A stretch of DNA of 64,000 bases. It comes from Sipunculus nudus. Taxonomy: Eukaryota > Annelida > Sipuncula > Golfingiida > Sipunculidae. The notes under the pieces are model-generated. The model did no database searches. It saw only the letters and a list, made by a program, of their open reading frames with translations, and had not been told where the DNA came from. Shown piece after piece: positions 24,421 to 41,300 of this stretch (the first letter of the stretch is position 1; the number at the start of each line of letters is the position of its first letter). The position numbers and the translations under genes are program-made. Location of the stretch: positions 893,579-957,578 of the forward strand of contig CM049307.1 in assembly GCA_026874595.1 (NCBI GenBank), read 5' to 3'.

Positions 24421-27400
24421 TGTTTGATCAGAAAGTACACATTCCATTATTACAAAGTTTGTTTGATCAGAAAGTACACACTTCCATTATTTCTAAGTTC
24501 ATCTCGTGAGGGGTACACACTTCCATTATTACAAAGTTTGACTGATCAGAAGGTACACACTTCCATAATATTACAAAGTTTGTTTGATCAGAAAGTGCAC
24601 ACTTCCATTATTACAAAGTTTGTTTGATCAGAAAGTACACATTCCATTATTACAAAGTTTGTTTGATCAGAAAGTACACACTTCCATTATTTCTAAGTTC
24701 ATCTGGTGAGAAGGTAAACACTTCCATTATTACAAAGTTTGACTGATCAGAAGGTACACACTTCCATCATATTACAAAGTTTGTTTGATCAGAAAGTACA
24801 CACTTCCATTATTACAAAGTTTGTTTGATCAGAAAGTACACACTTCCATTATTACAAGGTTTGTCTGATCAGAAAGTACGCACTTCCATTATTACAAAGT
24901 TTGACTGATCAGAAGGTACACACTTCCATAATATTACAAAGTTTGTCTGATCAGAAAGTACACACTTTCATTATTACAAAGTTTGTTTGATCAGAAAGTA
25001 CACACTTCCATTATTACAAAGTTTGTTTGATCAGAAAGTACACACTTCTATTATTACAAAGTTTGACTGATCAGAAGGTACACACTTCCATTATTACAAA
25101 GTTTGTCTGATCAGAAAGTACACACTTCCATTATTACAAAGTTTTTCTGATAAGAAAGTACACACTTCCATTATTACAAAGTTTGTTTGATCAGAAAGTA
25201 CACAATTCCATTATTACAAAGTTTGTTTGATCAGAAAGTACACACTTCCTTTATTTCTAAGTTCATCTGGTGAGAAGGTACACACTTCCATTATTAAAAA
25301 GTTTGACTGATCAGAAGGTACACACTTCCATAATATTACAAAGTTTGTTTGATCAGAAAGTACACACTTCCATTATTACAAAGTTTGTTTGATCAGAAAG
25401 TACACACTTCCATTATTACAAAGTTTGTCTGATCAGAAAGTACACACTTCCATTATTACAAAGTTTGTCTGATAAGAAAGTACACACTTCCATTATTACA
25501 AAGTTTGTCTGATGAGAAGGTTACACACTTCCATTATTTCAAAGTTTGTGTGATCAGAAGGTACACACTTCCATTATTACAAAGTTTGTCTGATGAGAAG
25601 GTTACACACTTCCATTATTTCAAAGTTTGTGTGATCAGAAGGTACACACTTACATTATTACAAAGACTGTTTGAGCAGAAGTTACACACTTCCATTATTA
25701 CAAAGTTTGTCTGATAAGAAAGTACACACTTCCATTATTACAAAGTTTGACTGATCAGAAGGTACACACTTCCATAATATTACAAAGTTTGTTTGATCAG
25801 AAAGTACACACTTCCATTATTACAAACTTTGTCTGATCAGAAAGTACACACTTCCATTTTTACAAAGTTTGTTTGATCAGAAAGTACACACTTCCATTAT
25901 TACAAAGTTTGACTGATCAGAAGGTACACACTTCCATAATATAACAAAGTTTGTCTGATCAGAAAGTACACACTTCCATTATTACAAAGTTTGTTTGATC
26001 AGAAAGTACACACTTCTATTATTACAAAGTTTGACTGATCAGAAGGTACACACTTCCATTATTACAAAGTTTGTCTGATCAGAAAGTACACACTTCCATT
26101 ATTACAAAGTTTTTCTGATAAGAAAGTACACACTTCCATTATTACAAAGTTTGTTTGATCAGAAAGTACACAATTCCATTATTACAAAGTTTGTTTGATC
26201 AGAAAGTACACACTTCCTTTATTTCTAAGTTCATCTGGTGAGAAGGTACACACTTCCATTATTACAAAGTTTGACTGATCAGAAGGTACACACTTCCATA
26301 ATATTACAAAGTTTGTTTGATCAGAAAGTACACACTTCCATTATTACAAAGTTTGTTTGATCAGAAAGTACACACTTCCATTATTACAAAGTTTGTCTGA
26401 TCAGAAAGTACACACTTCCATTATTACAAGGTTTGTCTGATAAGAAAGTACACACTTCCATTATTACAAAGTTTGTTTGATCAGAAAGTACACAATTCCA
26501 TTATTACAATGTTTGTTTGATCAGAAAGTACACACTTCCTTTATTTCTAAGTTCATCTGGTGATAAGGTACACACTTCCATTATTACAAAGTTTGACTGA
26601 TCAGAAGGTACACACTTCCATAATATTACAAAGTTTGTTTGATCAGAAAGTACACACTTCCATTATTACAAAGTTTGTTTGATCAGAAAGTACACACTTC
26701 CATTATTACAAAGTTTGTCTGATCAGAAAGTACACACTTCCATTTTTACAAAGTTTGTTTGATCAGAAAGTACACACTTCCATTATTACAAAGTTTGTCT
26801 GATCAGAAAGTACACACTTCCATTATTTCTAAGTTCATCTCGTGAGGGGTACACACTTCCATTATTACAAAGTTTAACTGATCAGAAGGTACACACTTCC
26901 ATAATATTACAAAGTTTGTCTGATCAGAAAGTACACACTTCCATTATTACAAAGTTTGTTTGATCAGAAAGTACACATTCCATTATTACAAAGTTTGTTT
27001 GATCAGAAAGTACACACTTCCATTATTTCTAAGTTCATCTCGTGAGGGGTACACACTTCCATTATTACAAAGTTTGACTGATCAGAAGGTACACACTTCC
27101 ATAATATTACAAAGTTTGTTTGATCAGAAAGTGCACACTTCCATTATTACAAAGTTTGTTTGATCAGAAAGTACACATTCCATTATTACAAAGTTTGTTT
27201 GATCAGAAAGTACACACTTCCATTATTTCTAAGTTCATCTGGTGAGAAGGTAAACACTTCCATTATTACAAAGTTTGACTGATCAGAAGGTACACACTTC
27301 CATCATATTACAAAGTTTGTTTGATCAGAAAGTACACACTTCCATTATTACAAAGTTTGTTTGATCAGAAAGTACACACTTCCATTATTACAAGGTTTGT

Positions 27401-28188
27401 CTGATCAGAAAGTACGCACTTCCATTATTACAAAGTTTGACTGATCAGAAGGTACACACTTCCATAATATTACAAAGTTTGTCTGATCAGAAAGTACACA
27501 CTTTCATTATTACAAAGTTTGTTTGATCAGAAAGTACACACTTCCATTATTACAAAGTTTGTTTGATCAGAAAGTACACACTTCTATTATTACAAAGTTT
27601 GACTGATCAGAAGGTACACACTTCCATTATTACAAAGTTTGTCTGATCAGAAAGTACACACTTCCATTATTACAAAGTTTTTCTGATAAGAAAGTACACA
27701 CTTCCATTATTACAAAGTTTGTTTGATCAGAAAGTACACAATTCCATTATTACAAAGTTTGTTTGATCAGAAAGTACACACTTCCTTTATTTCTAAGTTC
27801 ATCTGGTGAGAAGGTACACACTTCCATTATTAAAAAGTTTGACTGATCAGAAGGTACACACTTCCATAATATTACAAAGTTTGTTTGATCAGAAAGTACA
27901 CACTTCCATTATTACAAAGTTTGTTTGATCAGAAAGTACACACTTCCATTATTACAAAGTTTGTCTGATCAGAAAGTACACACTTCCATTATTACAAAGT
28001 TTGTCTGATAAGAAAGTACACACTTCCATTATTACAAAGTTTGTTTGATCAGAAAGTACACAATTCCATTATTACAATGTTTGTTTGATCAGAAAGTACA
28101 CACTTCCTTTATTTCTAAGTTCATCTGGTGATAAGGTACACACTTCCATTATTACAAAGTTTGACTGATCAGAAGGTACACACTTCCA
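24410..28188 (+). repeat. 3.8-kb block repeated 8,896 bp downstream
   Basis: 24410-28188 matches about 33306-37084 with a constant offset of 8896. The match includes the gaaggttacac doublet at 25505/34401 and a gaggggtacacac unit at 26960/35856. The match ends where cttccatcatattac (28188) faces cttccataatattac. Part of it (26190-28042) also matches 32550-34402 at offset 6360. Confidence 0.7.
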
Positions 28189-31100
28189 TCATATTACAAA
28201 GTTTGTTTGATCAGAAAGTACACACTTCCATTATTACAAAGTTTGTCTGATCAGAAAGTACACACTTCCATTTTTACAAAGTTTGTTTGATCAGAAAGTA
28301 CACACTTCCATTATTACAAAGTTTGACTGATCAGAAGGTACACACTTCCATAATATTACAAAGTTTGTCTGATCAGAAAGTACACACTTCCATTATTACA
28401 AAGTTTGTTTGATCAGAAAGTACACACTTCCATTATTACAAAGTTTGTTTGATCAGAAAGTACACACTTCCATTATTTCTAAGTTCATCTGGTGAGAAGG
28501 TACACACTTCCATTATTACAAAGTTTGACTGATCAGAAGGTACACACTTCCATAATATTACAAAGTTTGTTTGATCAGAAAGTACACACTTCCATTATTA
28601 CAAACTTTGTCTGATCAGAAAGTACACACTTCCATTTTTACAAAGTTTGTTTGATCAGAAAGTACACACTTCCATTATTACAAAGTTTAACTGATCAGAA
28701 GGAACACACTTCCTTAATATTACAAAGTTTGTCTGATCAGAAAGTACACAGTTCCATTATTACAAAGTTTGTTTGATCAGAAAGTACACATTCCATTATT
28801 ACAAAGTTTGTTTGATCAGAAAGTACACACTTCCATTATTTCTAAGTTCATCTCGTGAGGGGTACACACTTCCATTATTACAAAGTTTGACTGATCAGAA
28901 GGTACACACTTCCATAATATTACAAAGTTTGTTTGATCAGAAAGTGCACACTTCCATTATTACAAAGTTTGTTTGATCAGAAAGTACACATTCCATTATT
29001 ACAAAGTTTGTTTGATCAGAAAGTACACACTTCCATTATTTCTAAGTTCATCTGGTGAGAAGGTAAACACTTCCATTATTACAAAGTTTGACTGATCAGA
29101 AGGTACACACTTCCATCATATTACAAAGTTTGTTTGATCAGAAAGTACACACTTCCATTATTACAAAGTTTGTTTGATCAGAAAGTACACACTTCCATTA
29201 TTACAAAGTTTGTCTGATCAGAAAGTACACACTTCCATTATTACAAAGTTTGTTTGATCAGAAAGTACACATTCCATTATTACAAAGTTTGTTTGATCAG
29301 AAAGTACACACTTCCATTATTTCTAAGTTCATCTCGTGAGGGGTACACACTTCCATTATTACAAAGTTTGACTGATCAGAAGGTACACACTTCCATAATA
29401 TTACAAAGTTTGTTTGATCAGAAAGTGCACACTTCCATTATTACAAAGTTTGTTTGATCAGAAAGTACACATTCCATTATTACAAAGTTTGTTTGATCAG
29501 AAAGTACACACTTCCATTATTTCTAAGTTCATCTGGTGAGAAGGTAAACACTTCCATTATTACAAAGTTTGACTGATCAGAAGGTACACACTTCCATCAT
29601 ATTACAAAGTTTGTTTGATCAGAAAGTACACACTCCATTATTACAAAGTTTGTTTGATAAGAAAGTACACACTTCCATTATTACAAAGTTTGTCTGATCA
29701 GAAAGTACACACTTCCATTATTACAAAGTTTGACTGATCAGAAGGTACACACTTCCATTATTACAAAGTTTGTCTGATGAGAAGGTTACACACTTCCATT
29801 ATTTCAAAGTTTGTGTGATCAGAAGGTACACACTTCCATTATTACAAAGTTTGTCTGATGAGAAGGTTACACACTTCCATTATTTCAAAGTTTGTGTGAT
29901 CAGAAGGTACACACTTACATTATTACAAAGACTGTTTGAGCAGAAGTTACACACTTCCTTTATTTCAAAGTTTTTCTAATGAGAAGGTACACTTCTGTTA
30001 TTACAAAGTTTGTTTAATTAGAAGGTACACACTTCCATTATGACAAAGTTTGTTTGATAAGAAGGTACACACTTCCATTATTACAAAATCTGTCTGATCA
30101 GATGGTACACACTTCCATTAATTTCAAAGTTTGTCTGATGAGAAGGTGCACACTTCCATTATTACAAGAGTTTGTCTGATCAGAAGGTACACACTACCAT
30201 GATTTTAAAGTTGTCTGTTGAGAAGGTACACACTTCTATTATTACAAAGTTTGTCTTTTGAGAATGTACACACTTCCATTATTACACAGTTTGTTTGATC
30301 AGAAGGTACAAAATTCCATTATTACAAAGTTTGTTTGATCAGAAGATACACACTTCCATTATTTCTAAGTTCATCTGGTGAGAAGGTACACACTTTCATT
30401 ATTACAAAGTTTGACTGATCAGAAGGTACACACTTCCATAATATTACAAAGTTTGTTTGATCAGAAAGTACACACTTCCATTATTTCTAAGTTCATCTGG
30501 TGAGAAGGTACACACTTTCATTATTACAAAGTTTGACTGATCAGAAGGTACACACTTCCATAATATTACAAAGTTTGTCTGATCAGAAAGTACACACTTC
30601 CATTATTACAAAGTTTGTTTGATCAGAAAGTACACACTTCCATTATTACAAACTTTGTCTGATCAGAAAGTACATACTTCAATTATTACAAAGTTTGTCT
30701 GATCAGAAAGTACACACTTCCATTATTACAAGAGTTTGTCTGATCAGAAGGTACACACTTTTATTATTACAAACTTTGTCTGATCAGAAGGTACACACTA
30801 TTATTATTACAAAGTTTGTCTTTGAGAATGTACACACTTCCATTATTACACAGTTTGTTTGATCAGAAGGTACAAAATTCCATTGTTACAAAGTTTGTTT
30901 GATCAGAAGATACACACTTCCATTATTTCAAAGTTCATCTGGTGAGAAGGTACACACTTCCATTATTACAAAGTTTGACTGATCAGAAGGTACACACTTC
31001 CATAATATTACAAAGTTTGTCTGATCAGAAAGTACACACTTCCATTATTACAAAGTTTGTTTGATCAGAAAGTACACACTTCCATTATTTCAAAGTTTGT

Positions 31101-34100
31101 TTGATCAGAAAGTACACATTCCATTATTACAAAGTTTGTTTGATCAGAAAGTACACACTTCCATTATTTCTAAGTTCACCTCGTGAGGGGTACACACTTC
31201 CATTATTACAAAGTTTGACTGATCAGAAGGTACACACTTCCATAATATTACTAAGTTTGTTTGATCAAAAAGTGCACACTTCCATTATTACAAAGTTTGT
31301 TTGATCAGAAAGTACACATTCCATTATTACAAAGTTTGTTTGATCAGAAAGTACACACTTCCATTATTTCTAAGTTCATCTGGTGAGAAGGTAAACACTT
31401 CCATTATTACAAAGTTTGACTGATCAGAAGGTACACACTTCCATCATATTACAAAGTTTGTTTGATCAGAAAGTACACATTCCATTATTACAAAGTTTTT
31501 TTGGTCAGAAAGTACACACTTCCATTATTACAAAGTTTGTCTGATCAGAAAGTACACACTTCCATTATTACAAAGTTTGACTGATCAGAAGGTACACACT
31601 TCCATAATATTACAAAGTTTGTCTGATCAGAAAGTACACACTTCCATTTTTACAAAGTTTGTTTGATCAGAAAGTACACACTTCCATTATTACAAAGTTT
31701 GACTGATCAGAAGGTACACACTTCCATAATATTACAAAGTTTGTCTGATCAGAAAGTACACACTTCCATTATTACAAAGTTTGTTTGATCAGAAAGTACA
31801 CACTTCCATTATTACAAAGTTTGTTTGATCAGAAAGTACACACTTCCATTATTTCTAAGTTCATCTGGTGAGAAGGTACACACTTCCATTATTACAAAGT
31901 TTGACTGATCAGAAGGTACACACTTCCATAATATTACAAAGTTTGTTTGATCAGAAAGTACACACTTCCATTATTACAAACTTTGTCTGATCAGAAAGTA
32001 CACACTTCCATTTTTACAAAGTTTGTTTGATCAGAAAGTACACACTTCCATAATATAACAAAGTTTGTCTGATCAGAAAGTACACACTTCCATAATATAA
32101 CAAAGTTTGTCTGATCAGAAAGTACACACTTCCATTATTACAAAGTTTGTTTGATCAGAAAGTACACACTTCTATTATTACAAAGTTTGACTGATCAGAA
32201 GGTACACACTTCCATTATTACAAAGTTTGTCTGATCAGAAAGTACACACTTCCGTTATTACAAAGTTTTTCTGATAAGAAAGTACACACTTCCATTATTA
32301 CAAAGTTTGTTTGATCAGAAAGTACACAATTCCATTATTACAAAGTTTGTTTGATCAGAAAGTACACACTTCCTTTATTTCTAAGTTCATCTGGTGAGAA
32401 GGTACACACTTCCATTATTACAAAGTTTGACTGATCAGAAGGTACACACTTCCATCATATTACAAAGTTTGTTTGATCAGAAAGTGCACACTTCCATTAT
32501 TACAAAGTTTGACTGATCAGAAAGTACACACTTCCATAATATTACAATGTTTGTTTGATCAGAAAGTACACACTTCCTTTATTTCTAAGTTCATCTGGTG
32601 AGAAGGTACACACTTCCATTATTACAAAGTTTGACTGATCAGAAGGTACACACTTCCATAATATTACAAAGTTTGTTTGATCAGAAAGTACACACTTCCA
32701 TTATTACAAAGTTTGTTTGATCAGAAAGTACACACTTCCATTATTACAAAGTTTGTCTGATCAGAAAGTACACACTTCCATTATTACAAAGTTTGTCTGA
32801 TAAGAAAGTACACACTTCCATTATTACAAAGTTTGTTTGATCAGAAAGTACACAATTCCATTATTACAATGTTTGTTTGATCAGAAAGTACACACTTCCT
32901 TTATTTCTAAGTTCATCTGGTGATAAGGTACACACTTCCATTATTACAAAGTTTGACTGATCAGAAGGTACACACTTCCATAATATTACAAAGTTTGTTT
33001 GATCAGAAAGTACACACTTCCATTATTACAAAGTTTGTTTGATCAGAAAGTACACACTTCCATTATTACAAAGTTTGTCTGATCAGAAAGTACACACTTC
33101 CATTTTTACAAAGTTTGTTTGATCAGAAAGTACACACTTCCATTATTACAAAGTTTGTCTGATCAGAAAGTACACACTTCCATTATTTCTAAGTTCATCT
33201 CGTGAGGGGTACACACTTCCATTATTACAAAGTTTAACTGATCAGAAGGTACACACTTCCATAATATTACAAAGTTTGTCTGATCAGAAAGTACACACTT
33301 CCATTATTACAAAGTTTGTTTGATCAGAAAGTACACATTCCATTATTACAAAGTTTGTTTGATCAGAAAGTACACACTTCCATTATTTCTAAGTTCATCT
33401 CGTGAGGGGTACACACTTCCATTATTACAAAGTTTGACTGATCAGAAGGTACACACTTCCATAATATTACAAAGTTTGTTTGATCAGAAAGTGCACACTT
33501 CCATTATTACAAAGTTTGTTTGATCAGAAAGTACACATTCCATTATTACAAAGTTTGTTTGATCAGAAAGTACACACTTCCATTATTTCTAAGTTCATCT
33601 GGTGAGAAGGTAAACACTTCCATTATTACAAAGTTTGACTGATCAGAAGGTACACACTTCCATCATATTACAAAGTTTGTTTGATCAGAAAGTACACACT
33701 TCCATTATTACAAAGTTTGTTTGATCAGAAAGTACACACTTCCATTATTACAAGGTTTGTCTGATCAGAAAGTACGCACTTCCATTATTACAAAGTTTGA
33801 CTGATCAGAAGGTACACACTTCCATAATATTACAAAGTTTGTCTGATCAGAAAGTACACACTTTCATTATTACAAAGTTTGTTTGATCAGAAAGTACACA
33901 CTTCCATTATTACAAAGTTTGTTTGATCAGAAAGTACACACTTCTATTATTACAAAGTTTGACTGATCAGAAGGTACACACTTCCATTATTACAAAGTTT
34001 GTCTGATCAGAAAGTACACACTTCCATTATTACAAAGTTTTTCTGATAAGAAAGTACACACTTCCATTATTACAAAGTTTGTTTGATCAGAAAGTACACA

Positions 34101-35329
34101 ATTCCATTATTACAAAGTTTGTTTGATCAGAAAGTACACACTTCCTTTATTTCTAAGTTCATCTGGTGAGAAGGTACACACTTCCATTATTAAAAAGTTT
34201 GACTGATCAGAAGGTACACACTTCCATAATATTACAAAGTTTGTTTGATCAGAAAGTACACACTTCCATTATTACAAAGTTTGTTTGATCAGAAAGTACA
34301 CACTTCCATTATTACAAAGTTTGTCTGATCAGAAAGTACACACTTCCATTATTACAAAGTTTGTCTGATAAGAAAGTACACACTTCCATTATTACAAAGT
34401 TTGTCTGATGAGAAGGTTACACACTTCCATTATTTCAAAGTTTGTGTGATCAGAAGGTACACACTTCCATTATTACAAAGTTTGTCTGATGAGAAGGTTA
34501 CACACTTCCATTATTTCAAAGTTTGTGTGATCAGAAGGTACACACTTACATTATTACAAAGACTGTTTGAGCAGAAGTTACACACTTCCATTATTACAAA
34601 GTTTGTCTGATAAGAAAGTACACACTTCCATTATTACAAAGTTTGACTGATCAGAAGGTACACACTTCCATAATATTACAAAGTTTGTTTGATCAGAAAG
34701 TACACACTTCCATTATTACAAACTTTGTCTGATCAGAAAGTACACACTTCCATTTTTACAAAGTTTGTTTGATCAGAAAGTACACACTTCCATTATTACA
34801 AAGTTTGACTGATCAGAAGGTACACACTTCCATAATATAACAAAGTTTGTCTGATCAGAAAGTACACACTTCCATTATTACAAAGTTTGTTTGATCAGAA
34901 AGTACACACTTCTATTATTACAAAGTTTGACTGATCAGAAGGTACACACTTCCATTATTACAAAGTTTGTCTGATCAGAAAGTACACACTTCCATTATTA
35001 CAAAGTTTTTCTGATAAGAAAGTACACACTTCCATTATTACAAAGTTTGTTTGATCAGAAAGTACACAATTCCATTATTACAAAGTTTGTTTGATCAGAA
35101 AGTACACACTTCCTTTATTTCTAAGTTCATCTGGTGAGAAGGTACACACTTCCATTATTACAAAGTTTGACTGATCAGAAGGTACACACTTCCATAATAT
35201 TACAAAGTTTGTTTGATCAGAAAGTACACACTTCCATTATTACAAAGTTTGTTTGATCAGAAAGTACACACTTCCATTATTACAAAGTTTGTCTGATCAG
35301 AAAGTACACACTTCCATTATTACAAAGTT

Positions 35330-38300
35330 TGTCTGATCAGAAAGTACACACTTCCATTATTACAAAGTTTGTTTGATCAGAAAGTACACAATTCCATTAT
35401 TACAATGTTTGTTTGATCAGAAAGTACACACTTCCTTTATTTCTAAGTTCATCTGGTGATAAGGTACACACTTCCATTATTACAAAGTTTGACTGATCAG
35501 AAGGTACACACTTCCATAATATTACAAAGTTTGTTTGATCAGAAAGTACACACTTCCATTATTACAAAGTTTGTTTGATCAGAAAGTACACACTTCCATT
35601 ATTACAAAGTTTGTCTGTTCAGAAAGTACACACTTCCATTTTTACAAAGTTTGTTTGATCAGAAAGTACACACTTCCATTATAACAAAGTTTGTCTGATC
35701 AGAAAGTACACACTTCCATTATTTCTAAGTTCATCTCGTGAGGGGTACACACTTCCATTATTACAAAGTTTAACTGATCAGAAGGTACACACTTCCATAA
35801 TATTACAAAGTTTGTCTGATCAGAAAGTACACACTTCCATTATTACAAAGTTTGTTTGATCAGAAAGTACACATTCCATTATTACAAAGTTTGTTTGATC
35901 AGAAAGTACACACTTCCATTATTTCTAAGTTCATCTCGTGAGGGGTACACACTTCCATTATTACAAAGTTTGACTGATCAGAAGGTACACACTTCCATAA
36001 TATTACAAAGTTTGTTTGATCAGAAAGTGCACACTTCCATTATTACAAAGTTTGTTTGATCAGAAAGTACACATTCCATTATTACAAAGTTTGTTTGATC
36101 AGAAAGTACACACTTCCATTATTTCTAAGTTCATCTGGTGAGAAGGTAAACACTTCCATTATTACAAAGTTTGACTGATCAGAAGGTACACACTTCCATC
36201 ATATTACAAAGTTTGTTTGATCAGAAAGTACACACTTCCATTATTACAAAGTTTGTTTGATCAGAAAGTACACACTTCCATTATTACAAGGTTTGTCTGA
36301 TCAGAAAGTACGCACTTCCATTATTACAAAGTTTGACTGATCAGAAGGTACACACTTCCATAATATTACAAAGTTTGTCTGATCAGAAAGTACACACTTT
36401 CATTATTACAAAGTTTGTTTGATCAGAAAGTACACACTTCCATTATTACAAAGTTTGTTTGATCAGAAAGTACACACTTCTATTATTACAAAGTTTGACT
36501 GATCAGAAGGTACACACTTCCATTATTACAAAGTTTGTCTGATCAGAAAGTACACACTTCCATTATTACAAAGTTTTTCTGATAAGAAAGTACACACTTC
36601 CATTATTACAAAGTTTGTTTGATCAGAAAGTACACAATTCCATTATTACAAAGTTTGTTTGATCAGAAAGTACACACTTCCTTTATTTCTAAGTTCATCT
36701 GGTGAGAAGGTACACACTTCCATTATTAAAAAGTTTGACTGATCAGAAGGTACACACTTCCATAATATTACAAAGTTTGTTTGATCAGAAAGTACACACT
36801 TCCATTATTACAAAGTTTGTTTGATCAGAAAGTACACACTTCCATTATTACAAAGTTTGTCTGATCAGAAAGTACACACTTCCATTATTACAAAGTTTGT
36901 CTGATAAGAAAGTACACACTTCCATTATTACAAAGTTTGTTTGATCAGAAAGTACACAATTCCATTATTACAATGTTTGTTTGATCAGAAAGTACACACT
37001 TCCTTTATTTCTAAGTTCATCTGGTGATAAGGTACACACTTCCATTATTACAAAGTTTGACTGATCAGAAGGTACACACTTCCATAATATTACAAAGTTT
37101 GTTTGATCAGAAAGTACACACTTCCATTATTACAAAGTTTGTTTGATCAGAAAGTACACACTTCCATTATTACAAAGTTTGTCTGATCAGAAAGTACACA
37201 CTTCCATTTTTACAAAGTTTGTTTGATCAGAAAGTACACACTTCCATTATTACAAAGTTTAACTGATCAGAAGGTACACACTTCCATAATATTACAAAGT
37301 TTGTCTGATCAGAAAGTACACACTTCCATTATTACAAAGTTTGTTTGATCAGAAAGTACACATTCCATTATTACAAAGTTTGTTTGATCAGAAAGTACAC
37401 ACTTCCATTATTTCTAAGTTCATCTCGTGAGGGGTACACACTTCCATTATTACAAAGTTTGACTGATCAGAAGGTACACACTTCCATAATATTACAAAGT
37501 TTGTTTGATCAGAAAGTGCACACTTCCATTATTACAAAGTTTGTTTGATCAGAAAGTACACATTCCATTATTACAAAGTTTGTTTGATCAGAAAGTACAC
37601 ACTTCCATTATTTCTAAGTTCATCTGGTGAGAAGGTAAACACTTCCATTATTACAAAGTTTGACTGATCAGAAGGTACACACTTCCATCATATTACAAAG
37701 TTTGTTTGATCAGAAAGTACACACTTCCATTATTACAAAGTTTGTTTGATCAGAAAGTACACACTTCCATTATTACAAGGTTTGTCTGATCAGAAAGTAC
37801 GCACTTCCATTATTACAAAGTTTGACTGATCAGAAGGTACACACTTCCATAATATTACAAAGTTTGTCTGATCAGAAAGTACACACTTTCATTATTACAA
37901 AGTTTGTTTGATCAGAAAGTACACACTTCCATTATTACAAAGTTTGTCTGATCAGAAAGTACACACTTCCATTATTACAAAGTTTGTTTGATCAGAAAGT
38001 ACACATTCCATTATTACAAAGTTTGTTTGATCAGAAAGTACACACTTCCATTATTTCTAAGTTCACCTCATGAGGGGTACACACTTCCATTATTACAAAG
38101 TTTGACTGATCAGAAGGTACACACTTCCATAATATTACAAAGTTTGTTTGATCAGAAAGTGCACACTTCCATTATTACAAAGTTTGACTGATCAGAAAGT
38201 ACACACTTCCATAATATTACAAAGTTTGTCTGATCAGATAGTACACACTTTCATTATTACAAAGTTTGTTTGATCAGAAAGTACACACTTCCATTATTAC

Positions 38301-41300
38301 AAAGTTTGTCTGATCAGAAAGTACACACTTCCATTATTACAAAGTTTGTCTGATCAGAAAGTACACACTTCCATTATTACAAAGTTTGTTTGATCAGAAA
38401 GTACACACTTCCATTATTACAAAGTTTGTCTGATGAGAAGGTTACACACTTCCATTATTTCAAAGTTTGTGTGATCAGAAGGTACACACTTCCATTATTA
38501 CAAAGACTGTTTGAGCAGAAGTTACACACTTCCTTTATTTCAAAGTTTTTCTAATGAGAAGGTACACTTCCGTTATTACAAAGTTTGTTTAATTAGAAGG
38601 TACACACTTCCATTATGACAAAGTTTGTTTGATAAGAAGGTACACACTTCCATTATTACAAAATCTGTCTGATCAGATGGTACACACTTCCATTATTTCA
38701 AAGTTTGTCTGATGAGAAGGTGCACACTTCCATTATTACAAGAGTTTGTCTGATCAGAAGGTACACACTACCATGATTTTAAAGTTGTCTGTTGAGAAGG
38801 TACACACTTCTATTATTACAAAGTTTGTCTTTTGAGAATGTACACACTTCCATTATTACACAGTTTGTTTGATCAGAAGGTACAAAATTCCATTATTACA
38901 AAGTTTGTTTGATCAGAAGATACACACTTCCATTATTTCTAAGTTCATCTGGTGAGAAGGTACACACTTTCATTTTTACAAAGTTTGACTGATCAGAAGG
39001 TACACACTTCCATAATATTACAAAGTTTGTCTGATCAGAAAGTACACACTTCCATTATTACAAAGTTTGTTTGATCAGAAAGTACACACTTCCATTATTA
39101 CAAACTTTGTCTGATCAGAAAGTACATACTTCAATTATTACAAAGTTTGTGTGATCAGAAAGTACACACTTCCAATATACCAGAGTTTGTCTGATCAGAA
39201 GGTACACACCACCATGATTTCAAAGTTGTCTGTTGAGAAGGTACACACTTTTATTATTACAAAGTTTGTCTTTGAGAATGTACACACTTCCATTATTACA
39301 CAGTTTGTTTGATCAGAAGGTACAAAATTCGATTATTACAAAGTTTGTTTGATCAGAAGATACACACTTCCATTATTTCTAAGTTCATCTGGTGAGAAGG
39401 TACACACTTCCATTATTACAAAGTTTGACTGATCAGAAGGTACACACTTCCATAATATTACAAAGTTTGTCTGATCAGAAAGTACACACTTCCATTATTA
39501 CAAAGTTTGTTTGATCAGAAAGTACACACTTCCATTATTACAAAGTTTGTCTGATCAGAAAGTACACACTTCCATTATTACAAAGTTTGTTTGATCAGAA
39601 AGTACACACTTCCATTATTACAAAGTTTGTTTGATCAGAAAGTACACACTTCCATTATTACAAAGTTTGTCTGATCAGAAAGTACACACTTCCATTATTA
39701 CAAGAGTTTGTCTGATCAGAAAGTACACACTACCATTATTACAAGAGTTTGTTTGATCAGAAGGTACACACTACCATGATTTCAAAGTTGTCTGTTGAGA
39801 AGGTACACACTTTTATTATTACAAAGTTTGTCTTTTGAGAATGTACACACTTCCATTATTACACAGTTTGTTTGATCAGAAGGTACAAAATTCCATTATT
39901 ACAAAGTTTGTTTGATCAGAAGATACACACTTCCATTATTTCTAAGTTCATCTGGTGAGAAGGAACACACTTCCATTATTACAAAGTTTGACTGATCAGA
40001 AGGTACACACTTCCATAATATTACAAAATTTGTCTGATCAGAAAGTACACACTTCCATTATTACAAAGTTTGTTTGATCAGAAAGTACACACTTCCATTA
40101 TTACAAAGTTTGTCTGATCAGAAAGTACACACTTCCATTATTACAAAGTTTGTTTGATCAGAAAGTACACACTTCCATTATTACAAAGTTTGTTTGATCA
40201 GAAAGTACACACTTCCATTATTACAAAGTTTGTCTGATCAGAAAGTACACACTTCCATTATTACAAGAGTTTGTCTGATCAGAAAGTACACACTTCCATT
40301 ATTACAAAGTTTGTTTGATCAGAAAGTACACAATTCCATTATTACAATGTTTGTTTGATCAGAAAGTACACACTTCCTTTATTTCTAAGTTCATCTGGTG
40401 ATAAGGTACACACTTCCATTATTACAAAGTTTGACTGATCAGAAGGTACACACTTCCATAATATTACAAAGTTTGTTTAATCAGAAAGTACAAACTTCCA
40501 TTATTACAAAGTTTGTTTGATCAGAAAGTACACACTTCCATTATTACAAAGTTTGTCTATTCAGAAAGTACACACTTCCATTTTTACAAAGTTTGTTTGA
40601 TCAGAAAGTACACACTTCCATTATTACAAAGTTTGTCTGATCAGAAAGTACACACTTCCATTATTTCTAAGTTCATCTCGTGAGGGGTACACACTTCCAT
40701 TATTACAAAGTTTGACTGATCAGAAGGTACACACTTCCATAATATTACAAAGTTTGTTTGATCAGAAAGTACACACTTCCATTATTACAAAGTTTGTTTG
40801 ATCAGAAAGTACACATTCCATTATTACAAAGTTTGTTTGATCAGAAAGTACACACTTCCATTATTTCTAAGTTCATCTCGTGAGGGGTACACACTTCCAT
40901 TATTACAAAGTTTGACTGATCAGAAGGTACACACTTCCATAATATTACAAAGTTTGTTTGATCAGAAAGTGCACACTTCCATTATTACAAAGTTTGTTTG
41001 ATCAGAAAGTACACATTCCATTATTACAAAGTTTGTTTGATCAGAAAGTACACACTTCCATTATTTCTAAGTTCATCTGGTGAGAAGGTAAACACTTCCA
41101 TTATTACAAAGTTTGACTGATCAGAAGGTACACACTTCCATCATATTACAAAGTTTGTTTGATCAGAAAGTACACACTTCCATTATTACAAAGTTTGTTT
41201 GATCAGAAAGTACACACTTCCATTATTACAAGGTTTGTCTGATCAGAAAGTACGCACTTCCATTATTACAAAGTTTGACTGATCAGAAGGTACACACTTC